NCBI RefSeq assembly: GCF_003610355.1
Contig: NZ_RAPY01000001.1
Location: 2,596,500 to 2,660,499 of the forward strand
Length of the DNA stretch: 64,000 nucleotides
Reading direction: 5' to 3'
From: Sphingobacterium detergens
Lineage (GTDB): Bacteria > Bacteroidota > Bacteroidia > Sphingobacteriales > Sphingobacteriaceae
In this document: one piece after another, positions 54,662-62,637 of the stretch
How the letters are laid out: each line of letters opens with the position of its first letter
Numbering within the stretch: position 1 is the stretch's first letter
The notes under the pieces: generated by a model
What the model saw: the letters and a program-made list of their open reading frames with translations, nothing else
What the model was told of the DNA's origin: nothing
Database searches by the model: none
Made by a program: the position numbers and the translations under genes

Positions 54662-54739
54662 AGTTAATCAACTTATTTCTCAGTTTTAAAACTGAAAAAT
54701 AAGTTGATTAACTGAAAAATAAGTTATAGCTTTATAACT
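54662..54739. promoter_or_regulatory. Large palindrome and repeats: candidate BlaI operator
   Basis: Bases 54662-54713 form a 52-base palindrome with a single mismatch and no loop, centred on CAGTTTTAAAACTG. Its right half contains ACTGAAAAATAAGTT (54691-54705), which recurs exactly 20 bases later (54711-54725); the left half has the same element inverted. A third dyad, AGTTATA-gctt-TATAACT (54722-54739), ends at the base before the BlaI ATG. The set looks like a multi-site operator for the BlaI dimer, overlapping the promoter and ribosome-binding region. Confidence 0.65.
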
Positions 54740-55111
54740 ATGGAAGAATTAACAAAAAAAGAAGAAGAAGTTATGCATGCTGTATGGAAATTAAAGCAGG
54801 CTTTTGTCAAAGATATTATTGAATATATGGATCCGACACAAACAACGCCTTATAATACCATATCATCCATTGTACGGATTTTAGAGAAAAAAGGGTATGT
54901 GGGTTTCAATTCCTATGGAAAGACTTACCAATATTATCCGCTGATCTCCAAGATGCAATACCGAAAGTTTTTCTTTTCGCGTGTCATGAACAAGTATTTT
55001 GATGATTCTGTCGAAAATCTGGTATCATTCATTGTCAAGGAACAAAAAATCAGCGAAACAGACATCGAGAAAATCAAGGAAATTATCAATAAAAGTAAAG
55101 AAGATGAATAA
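54740..55111 (+). CDS. BlaI/MecI/CopY-family repressor
   Basis: A 123-residue winged-helix repressor (MEELTKKEEEVMHAVWKL, AFVKDIIEYM, TPYNTISSIVRILEKKGYVG). The dimerisation half contains SVENLVSFIVKEQ; Ser96-Phe97 lies where Staphylococcus BlaI is cut between Asn101 and Phe102, so the cleavage region is recognisable. In the known system the repressor is destroyed when its M56 partner senses a signal. The stop overlaps the M56 gene by eight bases, so the two are translated together. The palindrome just upstream is the probable operator, giving autoregulation. Confidence 0.93.
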   Translation: MEELTKKEEEVMHAVWKLKQAFVKDIIEYMDPTQTTPYNTISSIVRILEKKGYVGFNSYGKTYQYYPLISKMQYRKFFFSRVMNKYFDDSVENLVSFIVKEQKISETDIEKIKEIINKSKEDE

Positions 55112-56573
55112 CCTATTTTCCTATAGCATAGAGGCCAATATCAGTTTACTTATTTTAGTCTCGCTCTTTGTCCTGGCTTTTCGGCAGCTTTCATTTTTTC
55201 GTTGGAACCGGCTTTTGCTTATTGCGTTGGTGAGCTTTTGTGCGCTGGCTCCTCTTCTTAAATTTAAGACTGATTATGTCAAATTAATCGATTCCAAAAC
55301 AAATTCAAATCAGGAAATACAGTCGCCAGAGCAGCTGGGTTATTCCAATGTCCCTTTTTTGAGCGAACCCGAAGAACAGCTCAATCTATGGGACCGAATG
55401 GAGTTTAAAAAAATACTTGCTTATGCTTACTTATTGATCGCCATCTTCTTTCTGACACGATTAGTTTATCACAGCTTAAAGCTCGTATGCTGTTTAAAGA
55501 AGATGAATTTTCAGGAGCATCAGGGAATTAAAGTAATCCCGCCGTTTAATCGCTTCAATAATTGTTCGATCTTTCATTATATCGTTATGGATAAAAGCGC
55601 ACTTGAAAGTCCCGAAGGCAAGCTCATCTTTGCCCACGAGGCACAGCATATTTTAAAAGGACATGCCTGGGACAAATTATACATCGAGCTGATGTGCTGC
55701 ATCTTCTGGATAAACCCCGCCATTTATTGGGTTCGGAAAGAACTGCATCGCCTACATGAATTTCAGGTCGATATAGCGGTGGCTGAATACTATGGAAAGA
55801 CCAATTATGCGAGCTTCCTGCTGAATATGACACAACAAAATCAACAATTAGATTATATGCAAAGTAGAATTTTAAAAAACCAAAATGAATTGGTAGAACG
55901 CATCGACAGGTTGATGCGAAATCTATCACCACGCACGAAAGGTTATCAGTATCTGCTGTTTGTTCCTTGTATATTCGTGTTAATTGTCTCTTTTTCTTTT
56001 ATTAATCCTCCGAAAGAAAAGATCTCCACTACTAGCGCTGTCAAAAATAGCGCAAAGACCATTGTTCTGGATCCGGGACATGGTGGCAAAGATAGTGGTG
56101 CCACCAACAGCAAGGGCCTCAAAGAGAAAGATCTCACTTTGCAGGCTTGTAAGATGATTCAAAATGAACTTGAAAAAGAAGGTTTTCAGGTTGTATTGAC
56201 CCATTCGAAAGACGAATTTATGATGCTCAAAGACCGTGCGGCCTTTACTGGTGACGCGTTAATTTCTATTCATTTTGACATTGATCCTTCAAACGCTAAG
56301 CAGCCAATCGGTCTACGGTATCCAAAAGCTGCTGAACTACCCAAGATACAGAATCAAAGCCGAGAACTTGCGTTCCGTCTCACACAAAATTTAAAAAATC
56401 AAGGATTAAGCACGCAAAAACCGGTTGAAAGCCATAATCATGCGATCTTACGGGGAGCAAAAATACCAGCGCTCATTGTTAGCTTAGGGAATATGAATAC
56501 CTTTTCCAACACATTGGATCCACAATTTATCAGCGCTTTTACCCAAGCCCTAAAAACGTCTCTGTCGGAATAG
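55104..56573 (+). CDS. BlaR1-type M56 metallopeptidase fused to an amidase-like sensor domain
   Basis: A 489-residue fusion. The ATG at 55104 is chosen because MNNLFSYSIEANISLLILV is the M56 start and overlaps blaI by only eight bases. Membrane helices lie at about 12-26, 36-52, 103-120 and 283-300. The cytoplasmic zinc protease has HExxH as His178-Glu-Ala-Gln-His182 and HEFQVD (218-223). After the last helix, residues 318-487 form an N-acetylmuramoyl-L-alanine amidase (Amidase_3) fold: LDPGHGGKDSGA with zinc His326, LKEKD with Glu341, and LISIH with His390. The catalytic Glu expected near PAVLVExGFxSN is Ser460 (PALIVSLGN). So the domain may bind but not cut peptidoglycan, a sensor rather than an enzyme. 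It should cleave the BlaI-type repressor. Confidence 0.9.
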   Translation: MNNLFSYSIEANISLLILVSLFVLAFRQLSFFRWNRLLLIALVSFCALAPLLKFKTDYVKLIDSKTNSNQEIQSPEQLGYSNVPFLSEPEEQLNLWDRMEFKKILAYAYLLIAIFFLTRLVYHSLKLVCCLKKMNFQEHQGIKVIPPFNRFNNCSIFHYIVMDKSALESPEGKLIFAHEAQHILKGHAWDKLYIELMCCIFWINPAIYWVRKELHRLHEFQVDIAVAEYYGKTNYASFLLNMTQQNQQLDYMQSRILKNQNELVERIDRLMRNLSPRTKGYQYLLFVPCIFVLIVSFSFINPPKEKISTTSAVKNSAKTIVLDPGHGGKDSGATNSKGLKEKDLTLQACKMIQNELEKEGFQVVLTHSKDEFMMLKDRAAFTGDALISIHFDIDPSNAKQPIGLRYPKAAELPKIQNQSRELAFRLTQNLKNQGLSTQKPVESHNHAILRGAKIPALIVSLGNMNTFSNTLDPQFISAFTQALKTSLSE

Positions 56574-56620
56574 TTTTCCGTAAAATTATCAGATCAATTC
56601 TTTTTACAAAGAAGCCAAAC

Positions 56621-56652
56621 AATAGAAGATTCCCTATAGGGAATCTTCTATT
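56621..56652. terminator. Perfect 32-base palindrome across the DUF3050 stop codon
   Basis: AATAGAAGATTCCCTA (56621-56636) is followed without a gap by its exact reverse complement (56637-56652). The stop codon of the minus-strand gene (56634-56636) is at the centre and its last five codons form one arm. It lies between convergent genes, so it can act as a shared terminator, though T-runs are weak. Confidence 0.6.
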
Positions 56653-57398
56653 GCGTTCCAGAGTTCAATGCGCTTTTGAAGCGCCTCTTTACTGACTATT
56701 TTCATTTCTTCCCACTTCTCATCATCCTCTTTGGCCAGATCGCTGATCATCTGCATTGCCAAAGGGCCATGCTCATCACCGTCCAAATCAATATGACGTT
56801 GGAAATAGTAGATAAAATTATCTAAGCTCGATTCAGGGAAGTTGGTTTTCAGCTCCTGCAAAATGGAGGTAAACATACCCGGGATAAGATCCTCACGACC
56901 AAATGTGAAAGCGGCAGCAATTTTATGTACCTCCCCTTCTTCGATCAATTCGAAAGTAAAATTCAGAAAATCTTTGATCCTTTTATCCAAGGTTGTCAAT
57001 GCAATGGCATCAAAAATACTTTTGGATTTCTTGGCGTTCACGATAAACTTGTTAACCAGGTGCAGGTCTGCCCCCATTTCACTCATTGCGTCCAGATACA
57101 TTTCAAAATGGCTCAAACGGCGACCATCAATATATTCGTCGGATTCTTCCGCTAATACAATTTCGTTAATCAGATAGCGTGTCGAAGGATGCTCACTTGC
57201 AAACCAAGGCAAAGTTGTACAGGTCAATTTAATCTGCAAAGCTTTTAATAAAGACATAAAATCCCATACAGCGTACACATGCCCTTCGGTAAAAGAACGT
57301 AGATTCTTGATCGTTTTGATTTTAGGATACAAGGAGTGTTGCAATAATACCTCGCGTTCGGCAGCAATGTATTCGTTAATTTCCGCAATTCTATTCAT
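56634..57398 (-). CDS. DUF3050 protein (heme-oxygenase-like fold)
   Basis: A 254-residue all-helical cytosolic protein of the DUF3050 family: FTEGHVYAVWDFMSLLKALQ, LVNEIV-type LINEIVLAEESDE, AAAFTFGREDLIPGMFTSIL and YYFQRHIDLDGDEHGPLAM. Histidines and acids in the last motif resemble di-iron or heme-oxygenase-like metal sites, but no activity is known to me. A TACTTTTG box ends just five bases before the ATG, which would mean a very short leader. Convergent with the M56 gene. Confidence 0.85.
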   Translation of the reverse strand: MNRIAEINEYIAAEREVLLQHSLYPKIKTIKNLRSFTEGHVYAVWDFMSLLKALQIKLTCTTLPWFASEHPSTRYLINEIVLAEESDEYIDGRRLSHFEMYLDAMSEMGADLHLVNKFIVNAKKSKSIFDAIALTTLDKRIKDFLNFTFELIEEGEVHKIAAAFTFGREDLIPGMFTSILQELKTNFPESSLDNFIYYFQRHIDLDGDEHGPLAMQMISDLAKEDDEKWEEMKIVSKEALQKRIELWNAIEDSL

Positions 57399-57601
57399 GC
57401 CGCAAAAGTATTGTCTTATCTCTGTTTTTTAAAGTATTTTCGACGAGATTACAGTAACATGATAAATTATCGGGCAAGCTATCCACTTCATAACCAAACC
57501 ACAGCCAAAAACCCAAACTCACTTTTGCCGGCCTTAGTCTTCTTATCCACACCCAATTACCAAAAAAACAAAAATATTTTTAATATTAAAAAATAATCTA
57601 C

Positions 57602-57609
57602 TATATTTG
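57602..57609 (+). promoter_or_regulatory. Candidate -7 box for the 88-residue orphan gene
   Basis: TATATTTG matches TAnnTTTG exactly and would start a transcript about 155 bases before the ATG at 57770. Confidence 0.45.
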
Positions 57610-57614
57610 TAGAG

Positions 57615-57769
57615 TATTCAGAATTGCATGATGCAATACCAACCGAGTGTAGACACCGCGGTGGTAAATTAATACGGGTTTCGACCAAAATAAACGTTAT
57701 ACAACGATTATTTTTCCCAACAAGATCTGGATACAGTTTATGGTTTAATCCTTTAAATTTTTAAATTGT
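57615..57769 (+). other. Long, possibly structured 5' leader
   Basis: Between the candidate promoter and the ATG lie ATTGCAT-G-ATGCAAT (57623-57637), the palindrome CACCGCGGTG (57654-57663) and GGT-TTCG-ACC (57677-57686, a UUCG-type loop). No known riboswitch consensus is recognised. It fills the plus-strand part of the 371-base gap 57399-57769; the rest is AT-rich without genes. Confidence 0.4.
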
Positions 57770-58036
57770 ATGGCTACAACAACAAATCTTTACCAACACT
57801 TACTGGAAAAATTCAGCTACTATTCCACAGACGAACTAATACAGCTCAATAACGATACAATCTTGGGACAGGGTTGGGGCTCGGCCAAAGCGACCTTTCG
57901 GACAGCGCTGCTCAGTACTTTCTCCAAAAGAGGACTGGATCTATCCAACATCATTTCCAAGGAAGACGGTTTTACCTCAGTGAAGCATGTCCCTGTACGT
58001 TTGGAACACAATGTATTGATTCCATTGCAATCTTAA
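57770..58036 (+). CDS. Hypothetical small protein
   Basis: An 88-residue soluble protein I do not recognise. It has no signal peptide, an N-terminal helix LYQHLLEKFSYYSTDELIQL, then LGQGWGSAKATFRTALLSTFSKRGLDLSN and a beta-rich end VKHVPVRLEHNVLIPLQ. Codon use fits its neighbours and it has a plausible promoter, leader and terminator, so I believe it is real. Function unknown. Confidence 0.65.
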   Translation: MATTTNLYQHLLEKFSYYSTDELIQLNNDTILGQGWGSAKATFRTALLSTFSKRGLDLSNIISKEDGFTSVKHVPVRLEHNVLIPLQS

Positions 58037-58153
58037 GACAGCAGTCATAGCACTTTCAGCGTAGAAGCACCGACTACCGTCTTGTCTTTTCTGTTTTTCA
58101 TATTTACATGTAATTGTGAATAACACATGTTTATGCAATGAGATTTTTAAGAC

Positions 58154-58198
58154 AAAAGGATCCCCGGCCTGCAAAAATTGCAGACTAGGGATCCTTTT
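58154..58198. terminator. Bidirectional terminator at the GH95 stop codon
   Basis: AAAAGGATCCC (58154-58164) pairs with GGGATCCTTTT (58188-58198), with a second inner stem CTGCAA/TTGCAG. ATTTTTCTTTT follows on the plus strand. The right arm overlaps the first two bases of the GH95 stop codon (58197-58199). Confidence 0.85.
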
Positions 58199-60548
58199 AT
58201 TTTTCTTTTGTATGATAGGCGACCCAGTTATGATCTATACATACCTGAAGTTGTTGTGATTTGGGTGAATAAATCTGATAATTCAGTATTTTACCATCTT
58301 TCCATTCCATGTCTATGGTATGATTTCCTTTGATGCGCATTCCCCTGACCTGACCTTCTTTTTTCCAGGCTTCAGGGATTGCTGGCAGGAGATACACACT
58401 GTCCTTATGCGACTGCACCAGCATCTCAGCGATACCAGCTGCTCCACCAAAATTACCATCAATCTGGAAAGGTGGCCCGGCAGTTAACAAATTTGCATAA
58501 ACACCGCCCCCAGCGCCATAATTGATATGTGTATCGACACGTGGGGTCATTAGCTGCCGAAATAATTTATAGGCCCGTTCGCCTTCATGCAATCTGGCCC
58601 AAAACAGTAGTTTATGGGCAATGGCCCAGCTCGGGCCATCATCTCCTCGTACATTCAGACTCTTTTTAGCGGCTAGCTGCCAGTCTGGATGTTCGTCATA
58701 ACGGATCAGATAGCCTGGATACAAACCATACAAATGCGAGATATGCCGATGCTGCGGATCAACTTCTTCATAATCTTCGATCCATTCCATGATACGGCCA
58801 TCTTTGGCTAGCTGCACTGCCGGTGCTAAGCGTTTCAATTGCGCTGAAACCTTCGTTAAAAAAGGATCCGATTGTTTGCCTAACAATGCTGCTGCATGGA
58901 TGACATTTTCAAATAATTCACGTACGATCTGATTATCTATCGTTGGTCCCATTGTGACGTTTGCCTGGTGGCCATTAGGAAGCTTAAAGGAATTTTCGGG
59001 AGATACCGATGGCGAAGTCAACAGCCAACCTTTACCGGGGTATTCAGTCAGGGCGCTGGCGTAAAATTGTGCCGCGCCATAGAGTATTGGGTATATCCGT
59101 CGCAGATAGTCCATATCTTCGCTATAAAGGTAATGTTCCCACAGATTATTGCACAGCCAGCCCGAGCCTGCATTTGCAATGCCCCAAGAAGCGGATTCCC
59201 CCGGTTCGGTATAGCCCCACACGTTGGTGATCACATGGGCCACCCAGCCCGGAGCGTTATAGTATGCTTTCGCGGTCTTTGCTCCCGGCGCCATAAGGCC
59301 TTCCACAAGACTCACCAACGGTTCATTGAGTTCACCCAAATTGGCCGCTCCCAGGTGCCAATGGTTCATTTGCACATTGATATCCAGGTGATAATCCCCA
59401 TTCCAGGGTGTCTGAATCTGATTTGCCCATAGCCCTTGTAAATTCGGCGGCAGCAGACCTAAACGCGTACTGCTAATACTAAGGTAGCGACCATACTGAT
59501 AAAATAAGGCTGCCAGCCCCGGATCCTGATCCGGTTCTTTACCGAAAGCCATCAAACGTTGGTCAGTCGGTAAATTATCTTTCGAGCGGCCAAGACTGAG
59601 CGACAAACGGTTGAACTTTGTTGAATAGTTTTGTAGATGTTCGGCATATAGCTTGGCATAGGATTTTTTTAAAGCCTTTGTTAAAGTTTCGGTTGTTGTA
59701 CGCTCAAAATCCTTGCCTTTAAAATCGGTATCTGTCGCCACATAAATCAGTACTTCGTCAGCCTGTTGGATAACAATAGATTGCCCTTGTACAAGCTGTT
59801 TTCCACCTTTAACTTGCGCCCGGACACGTGTTTTAAACTGCATACCTTTACCGTCCACACCATTATCCAATTGTCCCATCAAAATGAGCTCGCCATCTTT
59901 GGTCGTAGCAGTCGCCCTTTCGGGACGGTCGATCTTGATTGCTAGGTTTATCTGCCCTTTTTTGCTGCTCTGTAAACGAATAACGCCCACATCGTCTGCA
60001 AAGCTTGTCCAATATTCCCGTTTATATTTTACGCCTTTGAGCTCATAGCTCGTTTTTACCAGGGCATTTTCAATATCCAGCTCGCGGCGATAGTTTTGTA
60101 CCGCAGCAATAGCTGTTTTTCCATCAAATGCAAGCGTCAAATTGCCAAGAACTTGATAACAGCCCCATTGCTTACCACCCGATCCCGGGCCTTTACAGAT
60201 AAAATGTTGGTCAATCAATCCCTGAGCGAGGTCATTTTTCCCGTTTTTGATCAGGTTTCGAATGCTATCCAAGTACCTACTGGCTTCATAATTATTGGCA
60301 TCCTGAGGGCTTCCCGACCATAGTGTAATATCGTTGAGTACAATATGTTCATTTATTAAGCCACCGTCGGGCATCATACCGATCTTTCCGTTACCTAGGG
60401 GCAAGGTCTCCTCCCATTGCTTTGCCGGCTGTCGATACCAAAGTTTGCCCCCCTGCACTTGCCCAAATAACTTGCCTGAAAAAAAGAAAACCATTAGCGT
60501 GTAAAGTAACTTACCTTTCCGAAGGTTTATTTTTGATGATCTATTCAT
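58197..60548 (-). CDS. Family GH95 glycoside hydrolase (alpha-L-fucosidase/galactosidase type)
   Basis: A 783-residue exported hydrolase, full length. A signal peptide lies in the first 30 residues (LLYTLMVFFFSGKLFGQ). The N-terminal beta domain begins LWYRQPAKQWEETLPLGNGKIGMM, a GH95 hallmark, and the (alpha/alpha)6 barrel has DINVQMNHWHLGAANL (catalytic Asn pair), SPSVSPENSF (general acid Glu) and QIDGNFGGAAGIAEML (Asp). It should remove alpha-L-fucose or alpha-L-galactose from glycan side chains in the periplasm. It is the last of three glycan genes on this strand, 6 bases after the esterase gene. Confidence 0.92.
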   Translation of the reverse strand: MNRSSKINLRKGKLLYTLMVFFFSGKLFGQVQGGKLWYRQPAKQWEETLPLGNGKIGMMPDGGLINEHIVLNDITLWSGSPQDANNYEASRYLDSIRNLIKNGKNDLAQGLIDQHFICKGPGSGGKQWGCYQVLGNLTLAFDGKTAIAAVQNYRRELDIENALVKTSYELKGVKYKREYWTSFADDVGVIRLQSSKKGQINLAIKIDRPERATATTKDGELILMGQLDNGVDGKGMQFKTRVRAQVKGGKQLVQGQSIVIQQADEVLIYVATDTDFKGKDFERTTTETLTKALKKSYAKLYAEHLQNYSTKFNRLSLSLGRSKDNLPTDQRLMAFGKEPDQDPGLAALFYQYGRYLSISSTRLGLLPPNLQGLWANQIQTPWNGDYHLDINVQMNHWHLGAANLGELNEPLVSLVEGLMAPGAKTAKAYYNAPGWVAHVITNVWGYTEPGESASWGIANAGSGWLCNNLWEHYLYSEDMDYLRRIYPILYGAAQFYASALTEYPGKGWLLTSPSVSPENSFKLPNGHQANVTMGPTIDNQIVRELFENVIHAAALLGKQSDPFLTKVSAQLKRLAPAVQLAKDGRIMEWIEDYEEVDPQHRHISHLYGLYPGYLIRYDEHPDWQLAAKKSLNVRGDDGPSWAIAHKLLFWARLHEGERAYKLFRQLMTPRVDTHINYGAGGGVYANLLTAGPPFQIDGNFGGAAGIAEMLVQSHKDSVYLLPAIPEAWKKEGQVRGMRIKGNHTIDMEWKDGKILNYQIYSPKSQQLQVCIDHNWVAYHTKEK

Positions 60549-60554
60549 GTCCCC

Positions 60555-62540
60555 TTAGTTTTTTGTCCAGTCATCAGTTCGGAAGGGAGATCCGGGTATC
60601 CCGGCGTCATTATACAAAGTCAGGTCTGGGTTATCGGCCCAGCCGTAACGCACTGCCACCGGCGACAGCACTTCTTTGGCAGATACGATCAGCTTATTTC
60701 CCACCTGTTTGACCTCAGCGGGGTAAAAGACCTGATCTGCGCCAGCAATGGTAAAACTACCTTTCAGTTTATCCGCATCTTTCAGCACCAGTTTTTTGCC
60801 CATGGGGTTAAAGCTGAGCTGCATCTCTGTTCCCTTTGTGATCCAATGTTCGAGGACAGGCCCCGAATAAGGGATCTTCTTTCCATAAAGCTGCGCTGTT
60901 GCAATCCAGCCTAGCCTTCTACCGACATCCTGTTTATTTTTTGGATGAATATCCACTGCATCACCGATATCAGCAATAACAGCCATACCTGTGTAAGGCA
61001 GTTTGAGCGTTTGCCGCTGCGCCTCTCGTAATCTCGCCCAGGAAGAAGATTGCGGTGCCGACTTCTTCTCCTTATAATTTGCCAATTGCACAAAATAAAA
61101 AGGCATCTTTTCGTTGTTCCACTGTTGGCGCCAATCCTGAATCAGCGCTGGCAACAGTTGCTCGTAAGGTGCATCTTTTGAATCAGCATTACTTTCTCCC
61201 TGATACCAAATAGCTCCTTTTATTTTAAGATCCACAAAAGGTTTAACCATAGCATTGTAGAGTACAGTCGGTCTATTGGGGCCCTCCATCGCGTTAGGCT
61301 TTGCGGGCAGCTTAGTCAGATCATAACCTACTTTGCATTTCCAGTCTCCAACGAGAGAAATCTGCTCCCCATTCGGTCCTTCCAGTCGTGGCTGTTCTGT
61401 ACCGCCATATATTCCTCCGTCTCCAGCGCCATCAAATACCCGAACGGCAATATGCAACAGGCCGCCATTGTTTGCCGCTGCAGGCACAGTATATTTCCGA
61501 ATCTGGTTGTAACCGACAGTTTCGCCCACCTTTGTGCCATTGACATAGGTGATATCATTATCGTCTATCGCTCCCAAAATCAACTTGAGGGGTTTACCCT
61601 GCCAATGTGCCGGCAGCGCGACGTCTTTGCCAAAATAAACGACACCGTCCATACCCGGAAACAGGTTTTGGTCAAAAAAGCTGGGAATTGTAATCGTAGA
61701 CCAGGTACTTTTATCCAATTGTGGCGCAAACCACTCGCCCTGCGTTGCTGTCTTCACCTGATCCTGCTGTTCGGCGACGCGATTCCATTCTGCCAAATCC
61801 TTCGCATAGACTTCCTCTGCATCTGGGCGTTGGATTTTTTCGATGGCCGCCGTATAGATTGAAAACGGTGTAAGTGCCTCTCGGCTCATCCAGGCTTCAA
61901 TAATTGTTCCGCCCCAGGAAGAATGGATCAAACCGATGGGGATTCCTGTTTTCTCGTAGATCTCACGTGCAAAAAAATAGGCCGTCGCCGAAAACTCTGG
62001 AATACTTTGTGGCGTTACAGGATTCCATCCACCAGACTCCACCTTAACTGCTGTACTAGGTTGATTGGCCGTTGCTTTTGGAATCTGCAAAATGCGAATA
62101 TTGGGGAAGTTGGCTGCTTTGATTTCCTGCTCGAAGTTATTGATCTTACCCCAACCCGCCAGGGGCATTTCCATATTTGATTGCCCCGAACAGAACCAGA
62201 CTTCACCGATCAAAATATTATTTAGGATCAATTGATCCCCATCATTGATTGTAATTTGGTAGGGTCCACCGTATTTCGGTGTCTCCAAGAAGACTTGCCA
62301 TCTCCCCTGTTGATCGACTTCTACCTGATAGTTTTTGTTATTCCAGCTGCTGTTTACGCTAAGTTCCTTGCCTACTGCGGTACTGGTTCCCCAGATCTTG
62401 ACCTTTTCTTTCTGCTGCAGTACCATATTATCGCCAATAAAGGCAGGCAGCTGTACTTTGGCCTGTAGGGTAGAAAATCCACTGGCAACGCTGAGTAGCA
62501 GGGCCAGAAGAGTCCTCTTATACTGTTTAGGTTTTATCAT
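60555..62540 (-). CDS. Sialate O-acetylesterase-type carbohydrate esterase (SASA/DUF303)
   Basis: A 661-residue SGNH-fold esterase with a signal peptide (RTLLALLLSVASGFSTLQA). It opens with the usual VKLPAFIGDNMVLQQKEKV. The nucleophile Ser is in WFCSGQSNMEMP, and the Asp-His pair is in DIGDAVDIHPKNKQ. An inserted galactose-binding-like domain is visible around PLKLILGAIDDNDITYVNGTKVG. It removes acetyl groups from sugars of plant or other glycans. Between a GH36 and a GH95 gene it probably clears acetyl decorations before the side chains are cut. Confidence 0.92.
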   Translation of the reverse strand: MIKPKQYKRTLLALLLSVASGFSTLQAKVQLPAFIGDNMVLQQKEKVKIWGTSTAVGKELSVNSSWNNKNYQVEVDQQGRWQVFLETPKYGGPYQITINDGDQLILNNILIGEVWFCSGQSNMEMPLAGWGKINNFEQEIKAANFPNIRILQIPKATANQPSTAVKVESGGWNPVTPQSIPEFSATAYFFAREIYEKTGIPIGLIHSSWGGTIIEAWMSREALTPFSIYTAAIEKIQRPDAEEVYAKDLAEWNRVAEQQDQVKTATQGEWFAPQLDKSTWSTITIPSFFDQNLFPGMDGVVYFGKDVALPAHWQGKPLKLILGAIDDNDITYVNGTKVGETVGYNQIRKYTVPAAANNGGLLHIAVRVFDGAGDGGIYGGTEQPRLEGPNGEQISLVGDWKCKVGYDLTKLPAKPNAMEGPNRPTVLYNAMVKPFVDLKIKGAIWYQGESNADSKDAPYEQLLPALIQDWRQQWNNEKMPFYFVQLANYKEKKSAPQSSSWARLREAQRQTLKLPYTGMAVIADIGDAVDIHPKNKQDVGRRLGWIATAQLYGKKIPYSGPVLEHWITKGTEMQLSFNPMGKKLVLKDADKLKGSFTIAGADQVFYPAEVKQVGNKLIVSAKEVLSPVAVRYGWADNPDLTLYNDAGIPGSPFRTDDWTKN

Positions 62541-62578
62541 GATTTTTGAGTTTATTGCTCAATTGGGTTTATAAATTT

Positions 62579-62625
62579 GGCGCATCCGAAGTCCAGACTG
62601 TTGGAATCGGAGCTTCGGATGTGCC
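62579..62625. other. Inverted repeat between GH36 and esterase genes
   Basis: GGCGCATCCGAAG (62579-62591) pairs with CTTCGGATGTGCC (62613-62625), one G-T pair, 21-base loop, in the 97-base spacer. It may attenuate or process the polycistronic message; T-runs are weak. Confidence 0.5.
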
Positions 62626-62637
62626 ACAGTTATTTTT

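Noticed and set aside
54662..54713. Palindrome read as a terminator for the NylB-like hydrolase gene
   Set aside because: No T-run follows the stem, and phased repeats plus position before blaI fit an operator better. It may still weaken read-through.
54999..55103. Upstream start for the M56 gene inside blaI
   Set aside because: It would add a Lys/Ser-rich stretch before membrane helix 1; the ATG at 55104 gives the standard M56 start.
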